Shown piece by piece: positions 35,801 to 46,559 of a DNA stretch of 64,000 bases (within the stretch, counting starts at the first letter, position 1; each line of letters opens with the position of its first letter). Position numbers and translations under genes: made by a program. The notes beneath the pieces were generated by a model, which was not told the DNA's origin, made no database searches, and saw only the letters and a list, made by a program, of their open reading frames with translations. This stretch comes from Mesorhabditis belari (taxonomy: Eukaryota > Nematoda > Chromadorea > Rhabditida > Rhabditidae), in assembly GCA_958450365.1 (NCBI GenBank), contig CAUEEP010000921.1:620001-684000 (forward strand). Reading direction: 5' to 3'.

Positions 35801-38800
35801 TTGTCATATGTGACAGTTTGAGCACTTTCTTCAAAAGAAACCCATTCTGGTGTCAATGGAAAAGTTGTAGAGAATCAAAAATTAAGCTTATATCCAAATT
35901 TTCAGAACGATTCAAAAACTGGTTTTCAAGAAATGCCAAATTTACGAATTTTCACAGATGAAATGACGGAAAAGGAGGGGGAGGGGGGTTACGGTATCTG
36001 TCTGTCTTTCTGTCTGTCTTTCTGTCTGCCTTACTGTACGGGCATTTTTTCAGCCGTATTTTGACGAATATTTTATTTTGCATGAATATTATATTTTAAG
36101 TTGTTTTTGGTGTCATTCGATGCGTAATTTCATTCTTCATCAAATGATCGTTTAAATAGTCAATATATTGGGTTGGTGAATTGAAAACTGCCGGTTATTG
36201 TCATATGTCACAGTTTGAGCACTTTCTTCAAAAGAAACCCATTCTGGTGTCAATGGAAATGTTGTAGAGAATCAAAAATTAAGCTTATATCCAAATTTTC
36301 AGAACGATTCAAAAACTGGTTTTCAAGAAATGCCAAATTTACGAATTTTTACAAAACTTGCATTTTAAGCGAAACTACTAAGTGTATCTTTTTGGAAATT
36401 TGGCTATAAGCCTAATTTTTGATTCTCTACAACTTTTCTATTGACACCAAAATGGGTTTCTTTTGAAGAAAGTGCTCAAATGCTCAAGCTGGGCTCTCGA
36501 CATCTCCAGTCCTCCATTTTCGAGTCTCACACTTGTCTCACACACAAGCCAAAATCCTACTACGAAAGAGGAATCCATAAATTGCCTGTAAAATGGGCAG
36601 AAGTCGTCAATAATAATGGAAATTATTTGGAATGAATTGATGGTTTTATGTTGGATAAATTTTAGTTCAAAGTCCCGCAGTTTTCAATTCACCAACTCAA
36701 TGCATCTAGAAATTTTAAGGAAAAAAAAACCAAATCAAAAACCCCACCGAATAAATGCCAAAATTCGTCGGCATCTCGTTGATCGAATGCACGATTTCAA
36801 CCCCAAAAAACTCCTCATCATCAACCTCTTGTGCTCTGGAAAAATCAATATTTCTAGAAAATTTTGAAAAATTTACCTACAAATTGCCTCTCGAGCAAAT
36901 TTTGGATTTCCAGTACCATTGCGAAAAGTAAATGTGAGAGTAATGTGAAGGTTTTGAGTTCCCTCATTCTTGATGCTCCACAGAAAGCAGCTCGTTGGGA
37001 AAGATGAGTCCTGAGAATTTCAAGTTTCCAAATCTATCAAGTGAGCTTATTAGGCAGTGACCAAGGCAGTGACCAAGGCGGTGTCCAAGTGAGCGAAAGG
37101 CACGAACTCATGAATAACATATTACGGTTCAGATTTTAGTACATAGATTCCTTTTGATAAACCTTATAATTGTCTGGGATAACCGGCGAAACGATTTCAC
37201 AAGTCAACTCCAGAGAAAGTTCTTCTATTGTGAAAGTTGTCCAAGATCTTGGGTATAGGCCTCGATAACTGGAATCAAATCAATTAAATCAATCAAATCA
37301 ATTCAAATTTGACAAAATTTATAGAAATCTTACTGTAGTTTCTCTTTCGGGAAGTCGATTTCCCATTCGCTTAGCGATTTCGATGAAAAGCTCGCCGCGG
37401 TAAGACATTTTTGGTACAAGAGACGACTTTGATCCTCGTTGTGCACGGTGAGAATGAACTAGAAATTACTTTCTGCATCTGTAAGGCTTTACGGTATTTT
37501 CTCTAATAGTAGTGCACCGCGGCGAGCCGAGTTGGTGACGATTTTACAGTTTCTAAGTTTTCCCAGAAGCTCAACACTCAAATCATCGTCAAGATCTCAT
37601 CGTCAGCTACATTTTCCGACCCCACATCGATAGGCTCTGATAAGCGGTTCTCGAGATTTCGAGGAATTTAGACGACGCTCTGGGTGCACTACTATTAGAG
37701 GAAATATGGTAATCTAATTTTACATTAGTTAAATGTTCGATAACTTTTTAACTAATAATTTCGTGTAAATTCACAATAGAAGAACTTCAACCATTGTTGC
37801 GGCGTGTGTTAAGAATAGTAGCGCTTTAACAGCGCTGGATTTATTAGGTTGGAAAGGAAGTTCTCGGAAAAAGTTTGCACGATGATTTCTCAAAAAACCA
37901 AACCAATTTTCTATCATTTTTCGAAAAGTGGCTTTTCTGCTTTCAACCATGAACACGATTTCGCATATTTGTTAAAAAGTAAAAAGAAAATTAGGTAACT
38001 AGTTTTGTAATTACCAACCTTTTACTGTAAATCATGCTATTTTCTATCTTTCTTATTATTTTCATTTTTCATTAAACATTTTCTTTCCGACATTCAGAGT
38101 CTTTCATTTAATAATAATACCGTATTTCCTCTAATAAACGCCCCCCCCCCCTTGACCAACTTTGGACGCTTCGTTCTCAGCCCCATTTTGAGGTATTTTT
38201 ATGTTTAATATATCAAAAGATAGCCCTTAATGTCTTCTATCTTTTGATATATTAAACATAAAAATATCTCCAAATGGAGCTGAGAACGAAGCGTCCAAAG
38301 TTGGTCAAGGGGGGGGGGGCGTTTATTAGAGGAAATACGGTAATACTTTATTCAAACGATAAAGTGAAAGAAATCATAGAGAAATGCACAGTGATACTTA
38401 ATCATACAATACATACTGAAATCAATAAGCCAATTACTTACGGCAAAGAGCCACTAGATCTAAAGCATCGATACGTTTCTTGAATATGAAAAGCGACTGA
38501 ATTTCTCGTATGTCGCTTGGGAGCAAGTTCCATAATTTCCTGTAAAAGTTTAAAAAAAAAAAGCAAACTGTTTCCGAAATATTTAAAAAGTACTTAAATT
38601 TGATTGTTCAAATTGTTAGTAGACGGATTTACAAAAAAGAAATAGAAGAAATGATGAAAAATGAGCAAAAAGAGCCTCCGATTTGAAAAAATGATTACGG
38701 TAGTTGGGTGCATTTTAGAATGCACTGCAGGGTAACACTGCAGGGTTTCAAAAAGTGGATTCAAAAGTCAATTCTATTGAGATTTACTTATGTTTACGAT

Positions 38801-41800
38801 TCTCTAACAATTTAAATGCTATAAAAAGATTTCTTAGGTTGAGTTACAACCGAAAAATCGAGTTGCGCGCAAACGATTTCGCAAATGCGCCCAAACGCAA
38901 ACGCGCAAACGATTTTGCGCGATTTTCCAGCCATTATCTTGACTCTATTTTCTTCAAAATTTCATTCAAATCATGTACCTGATTTGCTTTTATGTTGCGA
39001 ACGTGTCTCTCTTTGATGCCAGGCAGTAAGGAGAAAGCGTTGAAAGCCATTCGGAAATCGGTGCCAATTGTGCCCGAGCCGATTCCGCCAAGAGGAACCC
39101 CTAGATGTGAAAATTTTCGATGTGAAAAGACAAAATTGACTGTGCTAATTGCTAATTGCTAGTTGCTAATTAGATTTTAACTCCAGAATTATATAAATCT
39201 ATATAGAGAGATACTTTATTCATGATTTGAAATAAAATGCGCTAGATTTAAGATTAATACACATCAATTCATACAATTAACACCAAAAAGGACCGATAAA
39301 AAAGCAATCTAATGATTTTAATTAGATCTAATGTATTTGGTTGTTCGCGTATAGACAAGCGTTTGAGATTTATTGTTGTGAGAGAAGCTTTTAAAACATG
39401 TCTTTCTGTATAAAAGTACGCATTTAAAAGTACGTTATCATGCGTATATTTGGAATCTTTTTAAACGAATAATTTCTTATTTTAAGTTCTTTTTTTCTTG
39501 CTTTAGATGACCGACTTCAAATATAAAGTTCGCGTCTACTTTACGACTTCTGGATCTGACGTCCAGTTCTGAATCGGACGTCGGTTCTAGATCGGTTCTG
39601 GATCTGACATCCGGTTCTGAATCGGACGTCGGTTCTAGAACGGTTCTGGATCTGACATCCAGTTCTGGATCGGACGTCGGTTCTAGATCGGTTCTGGATC
39701 TGACATCCAGTTCTGAATCGGACGTCGGTTCTAGATCGGTTCTGGATCTGACATCCAGTTCTGGATCGGCTCTGGATCTGACATCCAGTTCTGAATCGGA
39801 CGTCGGTTCTAGATCGGTTCTGGATCAGACGTCAGTTCTAGATCGGTTCTGGATCTGACATCCAGTTCTGGATCGGCTCTGGATCTGACATCCAGTTCTG
39901 GATCGGACGTCGGTTCTAGATCGGTTCTGGGTCTGACGTCCAGTTCTGAATCGGACATCGGTTCTAGATCGGTTCTGGATCTGACATCCAGTTCTGGATC
40001 GGCTCTGGATCTGACATCCAGTTCTGAATCGGACGTCGGTTCTAGATCGGTTCTGAATCGGACATCGGTTCTAGATCGGTTCTGGATCTGACATCCAGTT
40101 CTGGATCGGCTCTGGATCTGACATCCAGTTCTGGATCGGACGTCGGTTCTAGATCGGTTCTGGATCTGACATCCAGTTCTGGATCGGACCTCCGTTTTTA
40201 AATCCTCCAACCTATATTTCAACAATTTCCAGACTTTACTATTAGGTTTTTCGGATATAAACAATCGTTGCTAAAATTTTTGTTGTGAGAGAAGCTTTTA
40301 AAACATGTCTTTCTGTATTTAAAAGCGTTATCATGTGCATATTTGGAATCTTTTTTAGACGAATAATTTCTTATTTTTAAGATCTTTTTTTCTTGTTTTA
40401 GATGACCGACTTCAAATATAAAGTTCGCGTCTACTTTACTTATCAATAAGCCTACTTTACGACTTCAAACTGGGCAAAAACAGTCGCGGAATCTCATCGA
40501 GATTTGGTCAAAGCATTTGGGAATTATATATTGTCCGAAAGCCGATGCCGAGCCTGGTTCCAACGGTTTCGGAATGGATGATGATGAAGGATGATGATGA
40601 TGAACACTCTCGTCGACCTCAAGCAGTAGACAAAGATATTTTGAGGGCTGCAATCGAATCGGGTCCATGTCAAACGACGCGTGAACTTGCTCAACAGTTT
40701 CTATGTTCAAATTCTACTATTGATGTGCATCTAGACGCTATTGGAAAGGCGATCAAATGCGGGAAATGGCTTCCTCACGAGTTAAGCAGTGCAAACGCTT
40801 GTTTATATCCGAACAACCTAATGCGTAGCACAGAAAACGTCAAGAATCCGCTAGAGCTTCAAGAACAACATCATCTACAGTTAAAGGCATTCATCCCGAC
40901 CCACTTTTTTCCTGGTCTCTTTGAATTCGGCTCTCTACGCGGCGAGTAGCGGGCATTTTCGAGTAGCGGGCATTTTCTCATACACCAATCTTTCCGTTTC
41001 CAATCGCTAACCTTCCGGGTAGCAAAGAAAACGTCAAGAATCCACTAGAGCTTCAAGAACAACATCATCTACAGATGATCAAGTTCATCTACAGATGATC
41101 AAGATCATCTACGGATAATTTAAAGGTTTCAAGACTATCCGACTCTCTCAAAACTCTGGGGAGTCGATTCCAAATGGCAATTCTCACAGTTCTTATTGGA
41201 AAAGAGTTGGAGGTGACTGGAATATTCTAAAACGAAAGAAAGAACCTCTCGTTGAACCAACCGTGGGATTTACTTTGAATCAATCTCGAAAAAGATGGAT
41301 AAATTACTTGTCCTTTACAGTTTTGAATCATTCTATTAAATCCGTGACCTAGTGGCGGTGTCTAAGAGATTTAATAATAAAAATTTTGAGTCTATCTGTG
41401 TAAATAAAGTTTGTAAATCTATTTTTTTCAGAACTATTAGAAAACTATCAAAAAAAAGACTTGCCAGTATATGGAAAATGGGTCATTTGTTGAAGAAAAT
41501 CGATGAAAACCCCGCGACCTTTCAACCATTCCCGAACACGATAGAGAAAAAAGCTAAAGATTGAAATTTTATTATTCGATAGCTTTATTATTCGATTTTT
41601 TGGGTGAATTACTTTTGTAATCTTGTCTAGATACATTGCTACCGTATTTTCTCTGTAGTGCACCGCGGCGAGCCGAGTTGGTGACGATTTTACAGTTTCT
41701 AAGTTTTCCCAGAAGCTCAACACTCAAATCATCGTCAAGATCTCATCGTCAGCTACATTTTCTGACCCCACATCGATAGGTTCTGATAAGCGGTTCTCGA

Positions 41801-43328
41801 GATTTCGAGGAATTTAAGCGAAGCGGAAATTAGGGAAAGCAGTCAAGTTGATGCAATGAACCGAAAATTGCGTTTTGACTAAACAAAACCCAAGTTTTGT
41901 TGATTCATCGAGTTCTTAACGTTAGCTGAGCTAGGAATTTGCTACTTAAGCCCCGCCTTTTTTAAAAATAGACCCAAAAGTCAGATTCTCCATAGCCGAA
42001 AACCACTGGGAGCGCGAGCAAAGCTGAATACCGTATTTTCTCTGTAGTGCACCCCGACGAGCCGAGTTGATGCCTATTTTACGGTTTCTAAGTTTTCCCA
42101 GAAGCTCAACGCTCTAATCATCGTCAAGATCTCATCGTCAGCTACATTTTCCGACCCCACATCGATAGGCTCTGATAAGCGGTTCTCGAGATTTCGAGGA
42201 ATTTAAGCGAAGCGGGAATTGGGGAAAGCAGTCAAGTTGATGCAATGAACCGAAAGTTGCGTTTTGACTAAACAAAACCCAAGTTTTGTTGATTCATCGA
42301 GTTTTTAACGTTAGCTGTGCTAAGAATTTGCTACTTAAACCCCGCCCCTCTTTCAAAATAGACCCAAAACTCAGATTCTCCATAGCCGAAAACCCCTGGG
42401 AGCGCGCGGAAAGCTGAATACCGTATTTTCTCTGTAGTGCACCCCGTCGAGCCGAGTTGGTGATTTTCTTGTAAAAAAAGAAATGAATCATTTTAGTCTA
42501 AAACTAACAGCATATGGGCCATCGCCTAGAAGGGAGTAGACCGGACTAGAAGGGAGTAGACCGGACTAGAAGGGAGTAGACCGGACTAGAAGGGAGTAGA
42601 CCGGACTAGAAGGGAGTAGACCGGACTAGAAGGGAGTAGACCGGACTAGAACGGACAAGGACGGGTTATTTCTGGTACCCTGTAGGTATTTAATCAAAAA
42701 ACCAATCAAAAACTAATCAAAAACCAACCAAAATCAACCAAAATCAATAAAACCAATGAAAAACCAATCAAAAACTTTTGGGTTAAACATAAATTGATCT
42801 ATTCTAAAAAGCACTGTCTTTTTGTCGCGTCAATTGGATTCTCGCGTAGCTGCAATTTTGCACTCGGCTCATTTTGGTCATTTCCCCTTGTTCTGTCTTT
42901 TTGCTAGTGATTTAACTAATGGAATAAATTATAATATAATATAATATATAAATCCCTCTTGAATCAATTAGAGAAAGATAGACTGGGCCTCGTGGACTGG
43001 GCCATTTAGGACTGGGCCTCGTGGACTGGGCCATTTAGGACTGGGCCTCGTGGACTGGGCCTCATGGTCGCTTAGGGGCAACAAAAACCTACGACAAAAA
43101 CCAATCAAAAACTAATCAAAAACCAATCAAAAACCAATCAAAAACCTGTCCCTTTAAAGCTTTATTTTATCTAAACTAAAGCTTTAAGCACAGCACTCGA
43201 TAAACCCATTAAACCTACCGTAACACGACGGGAATCAACTTTAGTGTGTGTTTGAGACGGGGAAAGAATGGTCGTCGTTTCTCTTCATATCGCCAATCGC
43301 CTCGTTTCGACCAACCGATTGAATCCAT
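29848..43328 (-). CDS. gba-2-like: Non-lysosomal glucosylceramidase (GBA2, GH116), 21 exons
   Basis: Hydrolyses glucosylceramide to glucose and ceramide on the cytosolic face of ER/Golgi-type membranes. Exons (5' to 3'): 43328-43219, 41553-41465, 39100-38979, 37458-37334, 37268-37163, 37010-36877, 36835-36748, 35732-35642, 34952-34808, 34739-34599, 34527-34471, 34387-34290, 33121-33017, 32615-32508, 31786-31650, 31605-31531, 31495-31422, 31370-31224, 30840-30625, 30398-30230, 29967-29848. They total 2457 nt, 818 residues, with every phase matching. Landmarks: [32 protein letters not shown] (nucleophile-type Glu405), [38 protein letters not shown] (acid/base-type Asp594), [23 protein letters not shown] and YLRPLSIWA. 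Human GBA2 is 927 residues. Intron 2 uses GC-AG (41464, GCAAGT). The start ATG is the only one before the first conserved segment (EEKRRPFF). Introns carry MITEs, LINE relics, SINEs and satellites. Very secure. Confidence 0.96.
31793..32044. mobile_element. MITE family 2 copy (GBA2 intron 14)
   Basis: Starts aatactgtaatagcacccc and ends gggacactattgcagtattt; a single copy of the 31-bp unit that is expanded at 19,540-19,945 is present. Lies in the intron between exons 32,508 and 31,786. Confidence 0.85.
32186..32458. mobile_element. MITE family 2, intact copy
   Basis: Terminal inverted repeat taccgtaaatactgtaatag / ctattacagtatttacggta, length ~273 bp, TA-type ends. The interior includes gcgttgcgtagtctagcttt and the hairpin atcaaaaaatagctgaaat. 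Best-preserved member. Confidence 0.9.
32728..32925. mobile_element. MITE family 3 half copy
   Basis: Matches one arm of the 28,160 palindrome (ttttcaatcattttattct ... gcaaacttagactacgcg) but lacks the other arm. Lies in GBA2 intron 13. Confidence 0.85.
33125..33600 (+). other. tRNA-like SINE or repeat in GBA2 intron 12
   Basis: atatataattgagagctgtc and (tccg)n are followed by gtgtggccgaggggatagcgc (A-box-like) and ctggtctccagatcc (anticodon-arm-like, CCA loop). A B-box-like gggttcggtccc appears at 33,568, far downstream. It may be a SINE or the end of a larger element. Not a working tRNA. Confidence 0.4.
33831..34244. repeat. 18-bp minisatellite (ttcaagctaacctagggc)
   Basis: About 23 copies with aactagggc, aactagagc and cagccacctagg variants; a three-unit block containing cttccagccacctaggg is repeated four times. 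In GBA2 intron 12. Confidence 0.93.
35768..36706. mobile_element. Mariner family A, truncated plus full foldback copies
   Basis: A left end at 35,768 runs ~180 bp and then breaks into other sequence (a ctgtctgtctttctg microsatellite at ~36,000). A complete copy spans about 36,164-36,706 with both ends (attgggttggtgaattg / caattcaccaactcaat) and an internal inverted segment. Inserted in GBA2 intron 7. Confidence 0.82.
37490..37711. mobile_element. MITE family 1, full copy (GBA2 intron 3)
   Basis: Ends cggtattttctctaatagta and actactattagaggaaatat are inverted. ~222 bp with the same interior as the copy at 10,061. Confidence 0.88.
38118..38342. mobile_element. 225-bp palindromic MITE (GBA2 intron 3)
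   Basis: Left taccgtatttcctctaataa ... cccttgaccaactttgg and right ccaaagttggtcaagggg ... ttattagaggaaatacggta pair almost perfectly. Ends in CCGTATTTCCTCT, kin to the MITE family 1 terminus. Confidence 0.92.
38441..38545 (-). mobile_element. LINE ORF2 C-terminal relic
   Basis: Minus-strand translation [20 protein letters not shown] followed by [11 protein letters not shown] matches the end of non-LTR reverse transcriptases. Lies in an intron of GBA2 and is not part of that gene. Confidence 0.6.
39551..40190. repeat. 48-bp higher-order minisatellite
   Basis: About 13 units of a 48-bp repeat (ggttctggatctgacatcca, gttctgaatcggacgtcgg, ttctagatc), itself made of related sub-units. A 151-codon minus-strand frame runs through it ([16 protein letters not shown] repeats), but 48 is divisible by 3, so an open frame is expected by chance. 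The flanks (39,330-39,545 and 40,235-40,470) are two copies of the same sequence. Confidence 0.9.
40459..40800 (+). pseudogene. Mariner transposase N-terminal relic
   Basis: The frame gives [20 protein letters not shown] and [11 protein letters not shown] (first HTH), then [20 protein letters not shown] and STIDVHL (second HTH). A short GATGAT run replaces the linker and the catalytic domain is missing. Located in GBA2 intron 2. Confidence 0.72.
41105..41300 (-). mobile_element. LINE ORF2 C-terminal relic
   Basis: Minus-strand translation [20 protein letters not shown] then ESDSLETFK, the W-N-x-L-P signature at the end of non-LTR RTs, preceded in another frame by [16 protein letters not shown]. 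Confidence 0.6.
41641..42480. repeat. 389-bp tandem unit: MITE half fused to dispersed repeat
   Basis: Each unit starts accgtattttctctgtagtg, runs through the MITE family 1 interior to gagatttcgaggaattta, then passes without a break into the ~230-bp repeat seen at 4670 and 5296, ending aaagctgaat. Two full units and the start of a third at 42,419. Confidence 0.85.
42528..43145. repeat. 20-bp minisatellite and other simple repeats
   Basis: Six copies of agaagggagtagaccggact (42,528-42,650), then aaaccaatcaaaaac repeats (42,690-42,775), a 29-bp gggcctcgtggact unit (42,985-43,070) and again aaaccaatcaa (43,098-43,145). All in GBA2 intron 1. Confidence 0.88.
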
Positions 43329-43718
43329 AAGAAATTAAATCAAGAATCTCAAGAATCTCAAGAATATCAAGGAAGTCAAGGAAATCAAAGAAATTTGCAA
43401 GTTTTGCGCTTTTTCTCTCCGTTTTTTTGCTACAAACTACAGTTTTCCCTCTCGCTGACAGCCCTATTTGCCTTCTTTTTGACCGATAAAGAGAGAAAGA
43501 CTTCAGAGATCAGAGCGAATGGGAAAGAGAGGAAAAACGGAATGTCGAAGCAAGTAGTGATTATACTAAAATTTGTTCAATACTTTGCGTCCTGCAAACG
43601 CATCCTCTCTGGCATACTCACCAGATTTTAATGAAAAATAGAAGACAGCGCTAGGAGGAAATGAGCCAACGAAAGCCTCCAAACCTTCAAAAGATGCTAA
43701 AAAGCCTCGTCGAAATGT

Positions 43719-43789
43719 GGTTCCATGGTGTAGCGGTTAGCACTCAGGACTTTGAATCCTGCGACCCGAGTTCGAATCTCGGTGGAACC
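43719..43789 (+). tRNA. tRNA-Gln (TTG)
   Basis: Intact 71-base tRNA-Gln: loop CTTTGAA, acceptor GGTTCCA/TGGAACC, no intron. Just upstream of the GBA2 start codon region, on the opposite strand. Confidence 0.93.
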
Positions 43790-44333
43790 TAGCTTTTTCA
43801 TTTTTTTGAAAATTTTTGGTTTACCTTTAGAAAATCATATCTAACTTTAGGAAAACGCTGTAAACAAACTATTGTGCATTTTTTTGGCTCTTAGGCTATT
43901 AAAAGGTCAACATTAGTCAACACTATTCTTATCTGCTTCGAGATAAGAAGCAACGGGGAAGGTCAAGAACTTTTTGTTTCCATCTGCGAGAATTTATTCG
44001 AGTAGCCACAGAAGCCTGTACCAAAAGCTTCTTGTTCTAGCACGAGTTTATGTGAATTTAGACCAAGACTCTCGGCCTTTTGCACTTTATTTTACAAAAT
44101 TCGTTTAACAAGCCACGATTTATCAGTTATTTGTTATTGATAAACGCAAATTTCAACAAAAATTTCTTGATCTCTTTCCTGCTTCTCAAATGGAGAGTAA
44201 TGTTGGCTTTTCAATTTCTAAAGTAATCTTTCCAATCATCTTGTTGCAATGTTGACCTTGTTTACAAAGTATTTTCAAGTTAGAGATGATTTTCTAAAGC
44301 TAAACCAAAAATTTCCAAAAAAGAAAAAAGCTA

Positions 44334-44404
44334 GGTTCCACCGAGATTCGAACTCGGGTCGCAGGATTCAAAGTCCTGAGTGCTAACCGCTACACCATGG
44401 AACC
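44334..44404 (-). tRNA. tRNA-Gln (TTG)
   Basis: Intact copy, identical to the plus-strand tRNA at 43,719 and pointing away from it to make an inverted pair. Confidence 0.93.
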
Positions 44405-44479
44405 ACATTTGGAGGTGCCTTTTTAGCGTCTTTTGAAGGTTTGGAGGCTTTCGGAGGCTCTTTAGATGTTTTTTTAAAT

Positions 44480-44875
44480 TCCAGGATTGATTCATCCAGA
44501 TCCCAGATCGAAACTTGGCAAACCATACTCTTTCGGAAGGTGAGTCCTCCCCATATATCTTTTTAATATTAGCAGCTGCCAAGCCTGCACTGTGCTCTTG
44601 TAGGAAGAGCCTGCGCTGTGCTCTTGCATTCACAGTGCAGGCTTGGCAGCTGCTAATATTGGATATATGGGGTTTATATATTATTCGAGTAGCCACAGAA
44701 GCCAAAAGATATATGGGGAGGACTCACTTCCCGAAAGAACGTGTCGATTGTTGGTTTTTTTGTCGAGTATATGCCAAGTTTCGATCTGGGGACAAATCTT
44801 TGAAAGATGCAGAGGGCCGTGGGGCGAGAAGTGAAGCGAGAAGTGAAGAAAAATAGCAGCTGCCAAGCCTGCACT
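44480..44875. pseudogene. Inverted mariner N-terminal fragments
   Basis: Minus strand (44,600-44,480) reads ANIKKIYGEDSPSERVWFAK; plus strand (44,690-44,840) reads QKIYGEDSLPERTC and KFRSGDKSLKDAEGRGA. Both derive from the mariner relic family at 5,882. Between them the block caagcctgcactgtgctctt occurs inverted and again at 44,864. No catalytic domain. Confidence 0.65.
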
Positions 44876-45314
44876 GTGCTCTTGTAGGAACTCATGAAGC
44901 ATGACATGATGAATATGATTGTCGATTGTCGATTGGCAGATTGTCGAGTGCAATAGAAGAAGTGAAGAAAAATACCAAAAAATAAAAAGCTGGAAGCATA
45001 ATTTTTTCGCAATAATTAGAGGAAATGTTGAAGTAACCAAATCCCCTTTCAGCTGGTTGCTGTTGTTCAATGCTGTTGTTGTTCTGTTGTTCAATGCTGT
45101 TGTTGTTCTGTTGTTCAATGCTGTTGTTTTTTTTTATCTGCGAGTCCCGCGAAATAGCCAGCAGTTTTCAATTCACCAATCCAATAAAAAAAGAATTAAA
45201 TTTCTAAAACTGATCAAAGTTACTAGAGTTCAGAAAACAGAAAACTGGCTAGAAAACTTTAGAAAATGATTGTCCAATGCTGAAATGAAAATTTTCGAAA
45301 AAAGAGAAAAGATA

Positions 45315-45385
45315 GGCTCCACCGTGATTCGAACTCGGGTCGCAGGATTCAAAGTCCTGAGTGCTAACCGCTACACCATGGAACC
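45315..45385 (-). tRNA. tRNA-Gln (TTG), diverged copy
   Basis: Same gene with changes in the acceptor stem (one wobble pair) and one mismatch in the T stem (cgtgattcgaac instead of cgagattcgaac). The anticodon TTG is intact. Possibly a decaying copy. Confidence 0.75.
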
Positions 45386-45704
45386 ACGTTTCGACGAGGC
45401 TTTTTAGCGTCTTTTAAAGGTTTCGAGACTTTCGATGGCTCTTTAGATGTTTTTTTTAAATTCCAGGATTGATTCATCCAAATTCATCAAAAAGAGGAAT
45501 CACTGGATTTTAAAATTTGAGGGAGAGCGAGCGTTTCCGAGAGAACACAAAGTACGCGAACACGAGCCGAACTTGTTTTCAAATTTATACAAATTGATCA
45601 CCAGAAAGGGTATGTTTACAGTGTTGAGCACAAGGTACACCCCAAAAAAAGTATTGTTAGGTGTAATTTCTTTGCTTTTACAACCGTAGAAAACCAAATT
45701 GGGC

Positions 45705-46021
45705 TCTCGGGACACTCGTGTTCTCGGGACACTCGTGTTCTCGGGACACTCGTGTTCTCGGGACACTCGTGTTCTCGGGACACTCGTGTTCTCGGGACAC
45801 TCGTGTTCTCGGGACACTCGTGTTCTCGGGACACTCGTGTTCTCGGGACACTCGTGTTCTCGGGACACTCGTGTTCTCGGGACACTCGTGTTCTCGGGAC
45901 ACTCGTGTTCTCGGGACACTCGTGTTCTCGGGACACTCGTGTTCCTCGGGACACTCGTGTTCTCGGGACACTCGTGTTCTCGGGACACTCGTGTTCTCGG
46001 GACACTCGTGTTCTCGGGACA
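45705..46021. repeat. 17-bp minisatellite (ttctcgggacactcgtg), ~18 copies
   Basis: Near-perfect array with one single-base insertion at ~45,943. Because 17 is not a multiple of 3 and the unit lacks stops in most frames, five or more frames stay open on both strands; none has gene context, so I do not call a protein. Confidence 0.95.
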
Positions 46022-46555
46022 GAGTATTAAACGGAAATGAATCACATAACAATGCCATAGTCCCTTTCGACATTCGTGAGGCAGATTTGCAAGCCGTCTT
46101 TGCCCTCAGTCTACTTTTTAAGGCATTCACCCATGAGGAATTGCTATATGTCTTATAGCAATCAAAAGCTGACATTCTTGGCTTTCCAATGAAACAATTT
46201 GCAGATTGATAGCTGTTCTAGAAATTGAGTTCTGAACGATGAAACATGAGCTTGTCGTTTGTATTGATAATATCGATAAGCAAGTCTAGTCACTATCTAG
46301 AATTCCCGAGTGCGTAATTTTGGTTTGGTTTAAGCTTCAGTTTCTTTCAAAGCATTGAAAGCTATTTATTGATTTTTTGTTTTTTTTTTTTATCTGCGAG
46401 TCCCGCGAAATAGTCGGCAGTTTTCAATTCACCAATCCAATAAAAAAAGGATTAAATTTCTAAAACTGATCAAAGTTACTAGAGTTCAAATGGCTAGAAA
46501 ACTTTAGAAAATGATTGTCCAATGCTGAAATGAAAATTTTCGAAAAAAGAGAAAA
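46022..46555. other. Stretch without recognisable gene
   Basis: No coding sequence recognised. A family A mariner right end (gcagttttcaattcaccaat) lies at 46,412-46,442 and again at 45,160-45,184, each followed by the same ~120 bp leading into a tRNA-Gln copy, so this tRNA unit was duplicated together with the mariner fragment. Confidence 0.6.
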
Positions 46556-46559
46556 GCTA

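Larger units (their letters stand above)
43660..44460. mobile_element. Smaller inverted repeat with two tRNA-Gln genes
   Basis: Divergent arms each carry tRNA-Gln (43,719 plus; 44,334 minus) with the same downstream sequence (agctttttc ... gaaaatttttggttt ... agaaaatcat) facing inward, around a ~450-bp centre with agtaatgttggctttt, a block also found at the outer ends of the 8621-12215 element. A second member of the same element family. Confidence 0.8.

Noticed and set aside
38461..38545. Extra GBA2 exon
   Set aside because: The sequence is a LINE RT C-terminus, and GBA2 exons on both sides join in phase without it.
39809..40264. 151-codon frame with [12 protein letters not shown] repeats
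   Set aside because: The 48-bp unit divides by 3, so one open frame is expected; the flanks are repeats rather than a gene.
45500..46175. Long Arg/Glu/Cys-rich frames on both strands over the 17-bp array
   Set aside because: They are the automatic result of a stop-free unit whose length is not a multiple of 3; no start or splice context and no non-repeat coding sequence of note.
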